A stretch of DNA of 64,000 nt, taken from NCBI RefSeq assembly GCF_004006635.1, contig NZ_CP034842.1, positions 2,232,001 through 2,296,000 of the forward strand, read 5' to 3'. Source of the stretch: Fusobacterium necrophorum subsp. necrophorum. GTDB lineage: Bacteria > Fusobacteriota > Fusobacteriia > Fusobacteriales > Fusobacteriaceae. Position 1 is the first letter of the stretch; every line of letters begins with the position of its first letter. Shown piece after piece: positions 41,733 through 51,718 of this stretch. The position numbers were made by a program, and so were the translations under genes. Below the pieces are notes generated by a model, which did no database searches, had not been told where the DNA came from, and saw only the letters and a program-made list of their open reading frames with translations.

Positions 41733-44700
41733 ATGTATTTGAAGGCAGTAGAAGTTCACGGGTTTAAATCATTTGGAGAAAAAGTATATATAGAATTTAA
41801 CCAGGGAATCACTTCTATTGTAGGACCCAATGGAAGTGGGAAATCTAATATTTTGGATGCTGTTCTATGGGTGTTAGGAGAACAATCCTATAAAAATATT
41901 CGAGCAAAAGAAAGTCAAGATGTCATTTTTTCAGGAGGAAAAGACAAAAAAGCGATGAATCAGGCTCAAGTATCTTTGATTATTGACAATGAAGACGGAT
42001 ACTTTGAAGAATTTCCTCCGGAAGATTTAATTATCAGCCGAAAAATTCATATCACAGGAGAAAATGAGTATTTCATCAATCATCAAAAAAGCAGATTAAA
42101 AGATATTTCCGCCTTATTTTTGGATACCGGAATCGGAAAAAGTGCTTATTCTGTTATCGGACAGGGAAAGGTGGAGAGAATTATTAACTCCTCTCCGAAA
42201 GAAGTCAAAGGGATTATTGAGGAAGCTGCGGGAATTAAGAAGTTTCAAGCCAGTAAAAATGAGGCCGGTAAAAATTTGGAAAATGTCGAATTGGAGTTGG
42301 AGAAGATAGAGCTTGTCTTACAGGAAGTCCGAGAAAATAAAAATCGTGTGGAAAAACAAGCAGAAGTTGCTCAACGATATTTGGATGTTAGAGAGGAAAA
42401 ACAAAGAGCTCAAAAAAGTATTTTGATGACGGACTATCATCAAAAACAAGAAGAGCGAGAAACGGCGACGAAGGAGCAGGAAAGTTTTGCAGAAAACTGT
42501 CAAACTTTTGAGAAAGAATTGGCAGATACGGAGGAAAGGATTCATCGCTTAGAGGAAGAAAAAAAGAAGTTACAAGAGAAAATGGAAGAAATTTCTTCTA
42601 AAAATGAAAGTTTGCGAAGTTTTTTAGAGGAACAGGAACGGGAGAAAGTGCGTGTGCAAGAAAGGCAGGCGGCTTTTCAACGAGAATTGGATGAAAAAAA
42701 GGAAAGACTCTTACAAGAAAAGAAAAAAAGAGAGGAGAGAGAGCGTAATAAGAGAAGTTTTTTTCTGAAAAAGGAAGAATTAAAAAAGAAAATTGAAGAC
42801 TTGGACGAAAAAAATCAAGTGTTTGAAGTAGTATTGAAAGACTTGGAGCAGGAAAAAAAGATTTTGGAAGAAACATTGGAAGTGAAAGATCACAAGTTGC
42901 GAGAAATAGAGCTGCAAAAGTTAAATGTTATCAATGATTTGGAAACTTCCAACAAAAGAATGCAAAGTAGTGAAAATCGAGTCAAAAACTTACAGGCGGA
43001 TGCGGAAGAAAATCATAAAAAATTGGAAGCAGTGAAGCAGGAATGTTTGACAGCAGAGAATCAAAAAAAGCGACAAGAGGAAAAATTGCAGGAAGCGGAA
43101 AGCAGAACTCAATTTGTGGAAGAAGAAATCAGTAGGTTAAGTATCGCTTTGAACAAGGGAGCAGAAAAATTACGACAGTTGGAATTTGAAGAAAAGAGAA
43201 ATAGTGCCAGATATGAAGCGATTCTACGAATGGAAGAAAATAATGAGGGGTACTATAAAGGAGTTCGGGAGGTATTACAGGCGAATATTCCGGGAGTAGA
43301 GGGTGTGTTTTTAGCTTTAATTCAAATTCCCGAACATTTGGAGCAGGCGATAGAAGCGGCCGTATCGGGAAGTTTGCAGGATATTGTGGTAGAAAACAGT
43401 CAAGTTGCGAAGCAAGCCATTCAACATTTGCGGGAACGAAAAGCAGGAAAAGCTTCTTTTCTTCCTTTGGATATGTTGAAAGGGACTAAAAAAACATTTT
43501 CTCAAAAAGTATCAGGCGTTCTTGGAATTGCGGCAGATTTGGTTGAGAGTGAAAAGAAATATCGAAAAGCGGTGGATTTTGTTTTAGGAAATTTACTGAT
43601 TGTGGAGACCTATGAAACAGCCATTCAGATTTCCAAAACCAATTCTTTTTCAGGGAACATTGTAACTCTTGCCGGAGAATTGGTTTCCTCTCGGGGGAGA
43701 ATCAGTGGAGGAGAACAGAGTAAGGGAGTGGCTGCTCAATTATTGGAGAGAAAAAAGGAAAGGAAGAAGTTAGAAGAGGATTTGCAAATATTGTCTGCCG
43801 GAATTCAAAAAGGCAATCAAACTTTGGATGAATACAGTAAGCAATTGGAAGTATATGAAAATGAGATTGCCACTTTGGATATGACGGCGGACAGTCTTCG
43901 AAAGCAAAAGAAATTGGCAGAAGAATATGTGGAAAGCCTACAGGAAAAAAGAACTCGTATGGAAAAAGAACTTCGAATTGCCAATATGGAATTGGAAGAA
44001 GAAATTCGATACACAAAAGAATTTGAAAAGAAAATGACTTCGACACAGGCTCAAAAAGAGGAATTGATTCAACTTTCAGAAAGCTTAAAACAGGAAAGTC
44101 AAGAAATTCGGGAAAAAAGTAAGGAATTGTACGAGAGAATTGAGAAGCAAAAAGAGAAATTTTCAGATGTTCGTATTTTATTTTTGAATAGCAAAAATAA
44201 TTGGGAACAATTGTTGCAAGAAGAAGAAAGAATTCAAAAAGAAGAAAAAGAGTTGCAGGATTTGGAACAGGAATTGGAAGCTAGAATAGAAGTGCTGCAA
44301 AACGGAAAAATTTCGTTGGAAGAAAAGCAGTTGGACTTGGCTAAAAAAATTGAAAGTACACTGGAAGAGTATCATAGGGAAAGCAAGGAAATGGAAAAGC
44401 TCCATGAACAAGATAAGCAAAATGTAGAAAAAGAACGAGAGTTTCACAAGAGATATAAAGAAACGGAAAGTCGCTTACTATTCATAAAAGATAAGTATCA
44501 AAGAACACAGGAAAAATTGGAAAAAATTCAAGAAGATATGATTTCTTTAGAAGAAGAAATGGAAAGCTTGCATGAGATAGAAGCGGAAATTTTTCCCTTT
44601 GAAAAAATGAGAAGCCGAAAAGAAAGTTTGCGTAGTTTAGAGGCAAAGTTACTATCTTTTGGAGATGTGAATTTGTTGGCAATCGAAGAGTTCCGAGAAT

Positions 44701-45251
44701 TGAAAGAAAAGTATTCCTATCTGGGAAGTCAACGAGATGATTTGGTACGTGGGAAGAAAGTGCTATTGGATTTGATTGCCGAGATTAAAGATACTATTTA
44801 TGAAAGATTTCAAGAGGCTTATCATATCATCAGTGAGAATTTTAATAAGATGTGTATGGAGACTTTAGATAATTCGGAGGGAAAATTAAATCTGGTGGAA
44901 GCGGAAGAATTTGAGAATGCCGGAGTTGAAATTTTTGTAAAATTTAAAAATAAGAAGCGACAATCTCTTTCTCTCTTGTCCGGTGGAGAGAAATCTATGG
45001 TTGCCATTGCTTTTATTATGTCCATTTTCATGTATAAACCAAGTCCCTTTACCTTTTTAGATGAAATTGAAGCGGCTTTGGATGAAAAAAATACACGAAA
45101 ACTCATTGCAAAATTAAAAGAATTTACTTCACAATCTCAATTTATTTTAATTACACATAATAAAGATACGATGAAGGAATCTGACAGTATTTTTGGTGTG
45201 ACGATGAACAAAGAAATAGGAATTTCAAAGGTGGTTCCTGTAAAATTTTAA
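41733..45251 (+). CDS. smc: Chromosome segregation ATPase SMC
   Basis: 1172 residues, the usual length. The N-terminal head has Walker A GPNGSGKSN (about 32-40). Long coiled coils flank a central hinge (about 505-640, from GVEGVFLALI). The C-terminal head has the signature LLSGGEKSMVAIAF and Walker B FTFLDEIEAALDE. It condenses and resolves chromosomes. It is the first gene of a run that continues with lpxK, a small unknown gene, RNase H and a membrane protein, all closely spaced. Confidence 0.97.
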   Translation: MYLKAVEVHGFKSFGEKVYIEFNQGITSIVGPNGSGKSNILDAVLWVLGEQSYKNIRAKESQDVIFSGGKDKKAMNQAQVSLIIDNEDGYFEEFPPEDLIISRKIHITGENEYFINHQKSRLKDISALFLDTGIGKSAYSVIGQGKVERIINSSPKEVKGIIEEAAGIKKFQASKNEAGKNLENVELELEKIELVLQEVRENKNRVEKQAEVAQRYLDVREEKQRAQKSILMTDYHQKQEERETATKEQESFAENCQTFEKELADTEERIHRLEEEKKKLQEKMEEISSKNESLRSFLEEQEREKVRVQERQAAFQRELDEKKERLLQEKKKREERERNKRSFFLKKEELKKKIEDLDEKNQVFEVVLKDLEQEKKILEETLEVKDHKLREIELQKLNVINDLETSNKRMQSSENRVKNLQADAEENHKKLEAVKQECLTAENQKKRQEEKLQEAESRTQFVEEEISRLSIALNKGAEKLRQLEFEEKRNSARYEAILRMEENNEGYYKGVREVLQANIPGVEGVFLALIQIPEHLEQAIEAAVSGSLQDIVVENSQVAKQAIQHLRERKAGKASFLPLDMLKGTKKTFSQKVSGVLGIAADLVESEKKYRKAVDFVLGNLLIVETYETAIQISKTNSFSGNIVTLAGELVSSRGRISGGEQSKGVAAQLLERKKERKKLEEDLQILSAGIQKGNQTLDEYSKQLEVYENEIATLDMTADSLRKQKKLAEEYVESLQEKRTRMEKELRIANMELEEEIRYTKEFEKKMTSTQAQKEELIQLSESLKQESQEIREKSKELYERIEKQKEKFSDVRILFLNSKNNWEQLLQEEERIQKEEKELQDLEQELEARIEVLQNGKISLEEKQLDLAKKIESTLEEYHRESKEMEKLHEQDKQNVEKEREFHKRYKETESRLLFIKDKYQRTQEKLEKIQEDMISLEEEMESLHEIEAEIFPFEKMRSRKESLRSLEAKLLSFGDVNLLAIEEFRELKEKYSYLGSQRDDLVRGKKVLLDLIAEIKDTIYERFQEAYHIISENFNKMCMETLDNSEGKLNLVEAEEFENAGVEIFVKFKNKKRQSLSLLSGGEKSMVAIAFIMSIFMYKPSPFTFLDEIEAALDEKNTRKLIAKLKEFTSQSQFILITHNKDTMKESDSIFGVTMNKEIGISKVVPVKF

Positions 45252-45269
45252 AGGAAGATGGTGGAAAAG

Positions 45270-46277
45270 ATGAAAATACTTTCCTACATTTATTATTTTA
45301 TTACAAGTTTTCGGAATTTTTTGTATGATAAAGGACTTTTGCCTATTTATCATGTCAAAGGTGTGGAGATTATTTGTATTGGAAATATATCCGTGGGAGG
45401 AACGGGAAAGACTCCCGCAGTTCAGTTTTTTGTAAAAAAATTGCAAAAAATGGGAAAGAACGTGGCAGTTGTTTCCAGAGGTTATCGTGGAAAACGAAAA
45501 AATGAACCTTGTTTAGTCAGTGATGGACGGGTGATTTTTGCAAGTCCGCAAGAAAGCGGCGATGAACCATATATTCATGCTCTGAATTTAAATGTACCCA
45601 TTATTGTCAGTAAGAATCGCTACCATGCTTGTCTCTTTGCAAGGAAGCATTTTTATGTGGATACTATCGTTTTGGATGATGGATTTCAGCATAGAAGATT
45701 GGCTAGAAATTGGGATGTTGTACTGGTGGATGCCACCAACCCCTTTGGGGGAAGATATCTGCTGCCTTGGGGGACTCTACGGGAAAGTTTTAAAAACGGA
45801 GCAAAAAGAGCGGAGGAATTTATTATTACAAAATCCGATTTGGTGAGCGAAAGAGAAGTGGAAAAAATTAAAAAGTATTTGAAGTCTTCTTTTCATAAAG
45901 AAATTTCCGTTGCCAAGCATGGAGTTCATTCTTTACGAGATATGGCAGGAAATTTAAAACCTCTATTTTGGATCCAAGGAAAGAGAGTTTTAATTTTTTC
46001 GGGACTTGCCAATCCTCTAAATTTTGAGAAAACTGTGTTGGCTTTGGAACCGAGTTATATCGAAAGAATTGATTTTATGGATCACCATAATTTTAAAGAA
46101 AAAGATTTACTTCGAATTGAAAGAAGAGCGGAGCAAATGGAAGCGGATTATATTTTAACAACGGAGAAAGATTTTGTGAAATTTCCAAAACATTTAAATA
46201 TTCCGAATCTTTATGTACTGAAGATTGAATTTACAATGTTGGAAGATCATAGTTTGAAAACATGGAGGATAATTTGA
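45270..46277 (+). CDS. lpxK: Tetraacyldisaccharide 4'-kinase LpxK
   Basis: 335 residues from ATG 45270 (339 if the ATG at 45258 is used; the latter sits too close to its AGGAAG). The P-loop GNISVGGTGKTPAV lies near residue 40, preceded by the membrane-associated helix YIYYFITSFRNFLYDKGLL. DDGFQHRRLARNWDVVLVDA is the family motif. LpxK phosphorylates the lipid A precursor, showing a Gram-negative outer membrane. Its stop overlaps the next gene by 16 bases. Confidence 0.94.
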   Translation: MKILSYIYYFITSFRNFLYDKGLLPIYHVKGVEIICIGNISVGGTGKTPAVQFFVKKLQKMGKNVAVVSRGYRGKRKNEPCLVSDGRVIFASPQESGDEPYIHALNLNVPIIVSKNRYHACLFARKHFYVDTIVLDDGFQHRRLARNWDVVLVDATNPFGGRYLLPWGTLRESFKNGAKRAEEFIITKSDLVSEREVEKIKKYLKSSFHKEISVAKHGVHSLRDMAGNLKPLFWIQGKRVLIFSGLANPLNFEKTVLALEPSYIERIDFMDHHNFKEKDLLRIERRAEQMEADYILTTEKDFVKFPKHLNIPNLYVLKIEFTMLEDHSLKTWRII

Positions 46278-46834
46278 AGAAAGCAGAAATCATAAAAAAA
46301 TTTCGTACGATTGGAATAGCGGAGTTGGAACAAGAAATTCGAGAACGAGGAAAGTATAAAGTATTTTCAGAGTTTGCAGAAATTATGGATAAAAGATCTT
46401 ATTTTACCGTGAATGTAGAAGGAGAAATTTGTCGAAAAAAGGTAAACCCTATTTTATTGGAATTTCCATATGAAGAAAATGCAAAAACATTGGCAAAAAT
46501 GATTTTAGACTATGGAGCTCCCGAAGAAAGACAACACATTCATCCGATTGCAAGACTTTCCAATGTGGAAATTCCGGTTTTAAAGCGAAAATTGATGACA
46601 ACTTTGGTTCATCAAAATTTTGAACATGCGAAGAGATATGCAAAAGAGCTCTTTTTAAGAGAGGAAGAAACTTTTTGGAAATTACTGCATAGGTTTGTAG
46701 AATTAGGAGAAAAAGAAAGTCAAAAAAGAGAAGTCTTGAGAGCTTTTCAAGTTTGCATGCAAGTGGTAAAATATGATGAGAGATTATTTCATCTATATCT
46801 GTCTTTTTTAACTCGTTACCGAGATAATTACTAG
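46262..46834 (+). CDS. Hypothetical protein between lpxK and RNase H
   Basis: 190 residues, soluble, mainly helical by composition, with no signal peptide, membrane helix or catalytic motif I can recognise. A central IHPIARLSNVEIPVLKRKL segment and the ends are rich in Lys/Glu/Phe. The start is inside lpxK (16-base overlap) and the stop is 8 bases before the RNase H gene, so it is firmly part of the operon and under selection to be translated. Probably restricted to fusobacteria; no function is suggested. Confidence 0.7.
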   Translation: MEDNLKKAEIIKKFRTIGIAELEQEIRERGKYKVFSEFAEIMDKRSYFTVNVEGEICRKKVNPILLEFPYEENAKTLAKMILDYGAPEERQHIHPIARLSNVEIPVLKRKLMTTLVHQNFEHAKRYAKELFLREEETFWKLLHRFVELGEKESQKREVLRAFQVCMQVVKYDERLFHLYLSFLTRYRDNY

Positions 46835-46842
46835 GGGGAGAG

Positions 46843-47454
46843 ATGGCAAAAGTATATGCGTATTTTTTAGAATTGACAGGAGAGAGCGGAATTGTAACTA
46901 CATGGACGGAGTGTCAGGAAAAGATAAAAGGCGTAAAAAAGGCAAGATATAAATCGTTTCCGGATAGAATTCAGGCACAAAATTGGCTAACAAGAGGTGC
47001 TATTTATGAGAAAAAAGAAGCATTTCAAAAGAAGGAGCTTCAGAAAAGAGAGTTGGAGGAAGGAATTTATTTTGATGCGGGGACCGGTCGGGGTATCGGT
47101 GTGGAAGTGAGAGTAAGTGATAAATTTGGAAATTCCTTATTGGAAGAGGACTGTAATGAATTTGGAAACCGGACTCTGGGTTTTTCGAAAACCAATAATT
47201 ATGGAGAGTTGACAGGACTTTCCTTGGCAATTGACCTTGCCATCAAGAAAAAAATATTCCATATTTACGGAGATAGCAATTTGGTTTTGGAATTCTGGTC
47301 ACAGGGGAGATTTCATCCTGAAAAATTGGAGGAGGATACGGTATTGCTTATTCAAGAGGTTATAAGGAAAAGAAAACAGTTTGAGGCATTGGGAGGAAAA
47401 ATTTCCTATATTTCGGGGGACATCAATCCTGCGGATTTGGGTTTTCATAAATAA
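46843..47454 (+). CDS. Ribonuclease H with N-terminal viroplasmin-type hybrid-binding domain
   Basis: 203 residues. Residues 1-50 (YAYFLELTGESGIVTTWTECQ, KKARYKSFPDRIQAQNWL) form the hybrid-binding domain found in RNase H1 and caulimovirus viroplasmin. A short basic linker follows, then the RNase H fold: D in YFDAGTGRG, E in NYGELTGL, D in YGDSNLV and D in DINPADLG. It degrades RNA in RNA-DNA hybrids. The domain order resembles eukaryotic RNase H1 and the RnhA of some Firmicutes. Confidence 0.88.
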   Translation: MAKVYAYFLELTGESGIVTTWTECQEKIKGVKKARYKSFPDRIQAQNWLTRGAIYEKKEAFQKKELQKRELEEGIYFDAGTGRGIGVEVRVSDKFGNSLLEEDCNEFGNRTLGFSKTNNYGELTGLSLAIDLAIKKKIFHIYGDSNLVLEFWSQGRFHPEKLEEDTVLLIQEVIRKRKQFEALGGKISYISGDINPADLGFHK

Positions 47455-47466
47455 GGAGGACAACAA

Positions 47467-48144
47467 GTGGAGATGTTTGTGTTATTTGGAACGTCGCATA
47501 TGATTATGATATTGATCGGGGTCATATCCGTATTGCTTTTAATTATTTTGGGATTTTTAATTCGACCGCAACTTTTGGCAAAATGGATTTCCGTTTCCGT
47601 ATTAGTCATAAAATTAGCGGAAATGTATTACCGTCATAGGGTTTTGGGAGAAGAAATTTATCGTATGTTACCCTTTCATCTGTGTAATTTAACGATTATT
47701 CTTTCTCTTTTTATGATGTTTTTTCATTCTAAATTTTTATTCCAATTGGTATATTTTTGGTTTGTGGGAGCTATTTTTGCCATACTGACGCCGGATATTA
47801 TTTTTGCCTATCCTAATTTTTGGACGATTAGCTTTTTTATCACGCATTTCTATCTTGTGTTCAGCGCTTTATTTGCTTTGATACATTTTCATTTTCGACC
47901 TACAAAAAGGGGAATGCTTATGGCATTTCTTTTCATCAACTTATGGGCGGTACTTATGTATTTTGTGAATCAGGAATTGGGAACCAATTATCTTTTTGTC
48001 AATCGTATTCCGGAAACAACTACTTTGTTGAGTTATTTCGGAGCTTGGCCCTATTATTTATTACCTGTGGAGGGAATCTATATCATAGAAAGTATTTTAT
48101 TGTATTTACCCTTTCGCAAATCGAATATCAAATTCCATTTTTAA
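47467..48144 (+). CDS. YwaF-family (TIGR02206) integral membrane protein
   Basis: 225 residues with about six hydrophobic helices. The conserved pattern LPFHLCNLTIILSLFMM, then AILTPDIIFAYPNFW and LGTNYLFVNRIPETTTLLSYFGAWPYYL matches the YwaF/TIGR02206 family. The function is unknown. The start is GTG 47467 with AGGAGGAC upstream. It ends the smc run; an extended -10 promoter for prfA follows. Confidence 0.85.
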   Translation: MEMFVLFGTSHMIMILIGVISVLLLIILGFLIRPQLLAKWISVSVLVIKLAEMYYRHRVLGEEIYRMLPFHLCNLTIILSLFMMFFHSKFLFQLVYFWFVGAIFAILTPDIIFAYPNFWTISFFITHFYLVFSALFALIHFHFRPTKRGMLMAFLFINLWAVLMYFVNQELGTNYLFVNRIPETTTLLSYFGAWPYYLLPVEGIYIIESILLYLPFRKSNIKFHF

Positions 48145-48193
48145 GAAGAGATGAAGAAAAAATGAAAAAGAATGGCAACAATGCCTTGATGTA

Positions 48194-48202
48194 TGGTATA
48201 AT
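48194..48202 (+). promoter_or_regulatory. Extended -10 promoter of the prfA operon
   Basis: TGGTATAAT, 32 bases before the prfA start. No clear -35 box. Confidence 0.5.
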
Positions 48203-48234
48203 ATTTTGTTAATTGAAAAGAAGGAGAGAATAGA

Positions 48235-49314
48235 ATGTTTGACAAATTAGAAGAAGTAGTAGCGAGATATGAGGAATTACATACTTTGTTAAGTTCCCCG
48301 GAGGTTTTGAACGATCCTAAAAAGATGATAGAGTGCAATAAAAACTTAAATGCTCTAACTCCTTTGATTGAAAAATACAAAGAATATAAGGCGGTCAAGG
48401 AAGAGGTGGATTTCATCAAAGAAAGCTTAAAGACGGAAAAAGATGAAGATATGCGTGTGATGATGCAGGAAGAATTGAAAGAAAACGAAGATAAAATGCC
48501 GGAATTGGAAAAAGAATTGAAAATTTTATTGTTGCCGAAAGATCCGAACGATGATAACAACGTTATTGTAGAAATTCGAGGAGGAGCCGGAGGAGATGAA
48601 GCGGCTATCTTTGCCGGAGATTTGTTCCGAATGTATTGTCGTTATGCCGAAAGAAAAAAATGGAAGGTAGAAATTATTGAAAAGCAAGACTTGGAAGGTT
48701 TGGACGGATTGAAAGAAGTTGCTTTCAGCATTCAAGGATTCGGAGCCTATTCAAAATTAAAATTTGAATCCGGTGTACATAGAGTACAAAGAGTTCCTAA
48801 AACGGAATCGGCGGGAAGAATTCATACTTCTACTGCTACGGTGGCGGTTCTTCCTGAAGTAGAAGATATTACGGAAGTGCAAATTGATCCGAAAGATTTA
48901 AAAATTGATACCTATCGTTCCGGGGGAGCCGGAGGACAACACGTCAATATGACAGATTCGGCAGTTCGTATTACGCATTTACCGACAGGAGTCATAGTGC
49001 AATGCCAAGATGAACGTTCTCAATTGAAAAATAGAGAAAAAGCCATGAAGCACTTAGCATCGAAATTGTTGGAAATGGAAATTGAAAAACAAAGAAGTGA
49101 AATTGAAGGGGAGAGACGACTACAAGTAGGAACCGGAGATAGAGCGGAAAAGATTCGAACCTATAATTTCCCACAAGGAAGAATTACAGACCATAGAATT
49201 AAATTAACCGTGCATCAATTGGAAGCATTTTTAGACGGAGATTTAGATGAAATGATTGATGCTTTGATTACGTTTAGTCAGGCAGAGATGTTATCTGCTT
49301 CCGGAGAAGAATAA
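48235..49314 (+). CDS. prfA: Peptide chain release factor 1
   Basis: 359 residues. The catalytic GGQ lies in SGGAGGQHVNMTDSAVRI with Q235, and an N-terminal coiled-coil domain precedes it. No SPF tripeptide of RF2 is seen, and length and order fit RF1, which reads UAA and UAG. The next gene, prmC, starts 1 base after the stop and encodes the enzyme that methylates Q235, the classic pair. Confidence 0.96.
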   Translation: MFDKLEEVVARYEELHTLLSSPEVLNDPKKMIECNKNLNALTPLIEKYKEYKAVKEEVDFIKESLKTEKDEDMRVMMQEELKENEDKMPELEKELKILLLPKDPNDDNNVIVEIRGGAGGDEAAIFAGDLFRMYCRYAERKKWKVEIIEKQDLEGLDGLKEVAFSIQGFGAYSKLKFESGVHRVQRVPKTESAGRIHTSTATVAVLPEVEDITEVQIDPKDLKIDTYRSGGAGGQHVNMTDSAVRITHLPTGVIVQCQDERSQLKNREKAMKHLASKLLEMEIEKQRSEIEGERRLQVGTGDRAEKIRTYNFPQGRITDHRIKLTVHQLEAFLDGDLDEMIDALITFSQAEMLSASGEE

Positions 49315-49315
49315 G

Positions 49316-50422
49316 ATGAATTTATTGGACATATTACAGTTTGCAGAAGAGTATTTGAAAAAATACTCTTTTTCAAAATCTCGTTTAGAAAGTGAAATGT
49401 TGATTGCCGATGTTTTACATTTGGACCGTTTGAGTCTTTATGTGAATTATGACAGAATGTTACAAGAAGAGGAAAAATTAGAAATTAAGAGATATCTTTA
49501 TCAAATGGCAAAGACCCAAAAATCTTTTCGGGAATTGCGTGAGGAAAGAGAAGAGGTCAATTTTCAAGAAGAAAATAAAAAATTATTGCAGCAGTCGATA
49601 GACTATTTAAAAAAATATGGAGTTCCGAATGCGAAATTGGATGCAGAATATATTTTTGCGGAAGTTTTGCAGGTGAATCGGAATATGCTGAAACTTTATT
49701 TACATCGTGAAATTGCAGAGAAAGAGAAACAAAATTTACGTGAAAAATTAATTCAACGTGGAAAATTCAGAAAACCTTTGCAGTACATTCTAGGAAAATG
49801 GGAATTCTACGGCTATGAATTTATTACAGATGAAAGAGCTTTGATTCCCAGAGCGGATACGGAAATTTTAGTGGAGCAGGCGAAAATCCTCTCTCTGGAA
49901 AAGGAAAATCCAAGTATTTTAGACATCGGAACGGGATCGGGAGCCATTGCCATCACACTTGCAAAAGAAGTTCCGGAGGCAGAAGTGCTGGGAATAGATA
50001 AGAGTGAAAAAGCACTCTCCTTAGCAAAAGAAAATAAGGAATATCAATTGGTTCGAAATGTTTCTTTTTTACAATCCGATTTGTTTGAAGCTTTACAAGG
50101 GCAACGTTTTGATATTATTGTATCCAATCCTCCTTATATTTCTCAAGAAGAATATGAGGACTTGATGCCGGAAGTGAAAAAATATGAGCCTAAAAATGCT
50201 TTGACAGATGAGGGAGACGGCTATTCTTTTTATCAAAAAATTATTCAGCAGGCAAATTCTCATTTACAGAAAAAAGGATATTTGCTCTTTGAAGTCGGCT
50301 ACCAGCAGGCACAACAGGTAAAAGAATGGATGGAAGAAGAAAATTTTGAGGGGATTTATATTGCAGAGGATTATGGAGGACACCAGCGAGTTGTATTGGG
50401 AAGAAAAGGAGGCGAGAAGTGA
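49316..50422 (+). CDS. prmC: Release factor glutamine methyltransferase PrmC with a duplicated N-terminal domain
   Basis: 368 residues against about 280 in the family. The methyltransferase domain has DIGTGSGA (203-210) and catalytic NPPY (271-274). The normal helical N-domain is at about 89-160 (DYLKKYGVPNAKLDAEYIFAE to KPLQYILG). A second copy precedes it at about 1-66 (EEYLKKYSFSKSRLESEMLIAD). The extra copy ends in a charged linker (about 67-88). PrmC methylates the GGQ glutamine of RF1. A domain duplication is an inference from the parallel pattern of residues. Confidence 0.92.
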   Translation: MNLLDILQFAEEYLKKYSFSKSRLESEMLIADVLHLDRLSLYVNYDRMLQEEEKLEIKRYLYQMAKTQKSFRELREEREEVNFQEENKKLLQQSIDYLKKYGVPNAKLDAEYIFAEVLQVNRNMLKLYLHREIAEKEKQNLREKLIQRGKFRKPLQYILGKWEFYGYEFITDERALIPRADTEILVEQAKILSLEKENPSILDIGTGSGAIAITLAKEVPEAEVLGIDKSEKALSLAKENKEYQLVRNVSFLQSDLFEALQGQRFDIIVSNPPYISQEEYEDLMPEVKKYEPKNALTDEGDGYSFYQKIIQQANSHLQKKGYLLFEVGYQQAQQVKEWMEEENFEGIYIAEDYGGHQRVVLGRKGGEK

Positions 50423-50967
50423 GAATTATTGCAGGGGAAGCCAGAAGTCGAAAATTAAAAACAAGAAAGGGCTTTGAAACGAGACCTACCTTAGCGAATG
50501 TGAAGGAAGCTTTATTTTCTATCATAGCACCTCATTTGGAAGAAAGTATTTTTTTAGATTTGTTCAGTGGAAGCGGAAACATTGCTTTGGAAGCTTTAAG
50601 TCGGGGAGCAAAGAGAGCCGTGATGATAGAAAAGGATGCGGAGGCCTTGCGATTTATTATTGAAAATGTAAATACTTTGGGTTATCAAGATAGATGTAGA
50701 GCCTATAAAAATGATGTCTTTCGTGCCATTGAGATTTTAGCGAGAAAAGGGGAGAAATTCAATATTATTTTTATGGATCCTCCTTATCAGGACAATGTTT
50801 GTACCAAGGTATTGGAACAAATTGACAACTGTGGAATTTTAGAGGAAGAAGGAATTATTATTTGTGAACATCATGCCTTTGAAGACATGGCGGATCAGGT
50901 GGGAAGTTTCCAAAAAGTGGATGAGAGAAGATATCAAAAAAAAGTAATAACATTTTACACCAGATAG
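50419..50967 (+). CDS. rsmD: 16S rRNA (guanine966-N2)-methyltransferase RsmD
   Basis: 182 residues. Starts MRIIAGEARSRKLK, then RPTLANVKEALFSII, SAM-binding DLFSGSGNIALEALSRGA and catalytic FMDPPY. It methylates G966 of 16S rRNA. The GTG start overlaps the prmC stop as GTGA. Confidence 0.95.
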   Translation: MRIIAGEARSRKLKTRKGFETRPTLANVKEALFSIIAPHLEESIFLDLFSGSGNIALEALSRGAKRAVMIEKDAEALRFIIENVNTLGYQDRCRAYKNDVFRAIEILARKGEKFNIIFMDPPYQDNVCTKVLEQIDNCGILEEEGIIICEHHAFEDMADQVGSFQKVDERRYQKKVITFYTR

Positions 50968-50997
50968 TTTTATACAAGATAAAAGGAGGAGGAAAAT

Positions 50998-51516
50998 ATG
51001 CAATTACAGGCGATAATAAAAACGGAAAAAGGGGATATTCGTTTACATTTGTTTCCACAAATAGCACCTATGACAGTAACGAATTTTGTGTATTTGGCAA
51101 AGAGAGGGTATTATACAGGGCTAAAATTTCATAGAGTGATTCCAAACTTCATGATACAAGGGGGAGATCCTACCGGAACAGGAGCAGGAGGTCCGGGGTA
51201 TCAATTTGGAGATGAATTTCAAGAGGGAGTTACCTTTGATAGAAAGGGAATTTTAGCGATGGCGAATGCCGGACCGAATACAAACGGTTCTCAATTTTTT
51301 ATCACTCATGTACCGACAGATTGGTTAAATTATAAGCACACTATTTTTGGAGAAGTTGTGGGAGAAGAAGATCAAGCTGTTGTGGACAAGGTAGCTCAAG
51401 GAGATTCTATGCAAGAAATACAAATTTTAGGAGATGTGGAAGAATTTTGGAAAGCACAGGAAGAAATTGTGAAACAATTGGATGGAATTTTTGGTGAAAA
51501 CAATGAAGAAGAATAG
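50998..51516 (+). CDS. Cyclophilin-type peptidyl-prolyl isomerase
   Basis: 172 residues, no signal peptide, so cytoplasmic. [19 protein letters not shown], then [19 protein letters not shown] and HTIFGEVV are the cyclophilin catalytic segments (R in FHRV, Q in MIQGGD, QFF). It speeds prolyl isomerisation. AGGAGGAGG precedes the ATG. The C-terminal ~30 residues are acidic and overlap the xseB start. Confidence 0.94.
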   Translation: MQLQAIIKTEKGDIRLHLFPQIAPMTVTNFVYLAKRGYYTGLKFHRVIPNFMIQGGDPTGTGAGGPGYQFGDEFQEGVTFDRKGILAMANAGPNTNGSQFFITHVPTDWLNYKHTIFGEVVGEEDQAVVDKVAQGDSMQEIQILGDVEEFWKAQEEIVKQLDGIFGENNEEE

Positions 51517-51718
51517 TTTCGAAGCAAATTTGGCAGAGATTGATATGATTATTGCAAAAATGGAATCCGGAGAATTGAGCTTAGAAGATTCTGTCAAAGA
51601 ATACGAAAAGGCAATGAAGTTATTAAAAAAATCTTCCGATTTATTGGAAGCTGCGGAGGGGAAATTATATCAAGTCATGAAAAATCAAGAAGGAGAGCTT
51701 CAGATTGAGGAATTATAG
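51503..51718 (+). CDS. xseB: Exodeoxyribonuclease VII small subunit XseB
   Basis: About 71 residues. [32 protein letters not shown] is close to the XseB pattern of two helices around a GELSLEDS turn (quoted here as one description, not a full sequence). ATG 51503 gives a normal length; an in-frame start at 51482 would overlap the isomerase gene by 35 bases. The large subunit gene xseA is not adjacent. Confidence 0.92.
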   Translation: MKKNSFEANLAEIDMIIAKMESGELSLEDSVKEYEKAMKLLKKSSDLLEAAEGKLYQVMKNQEGELQIEEL

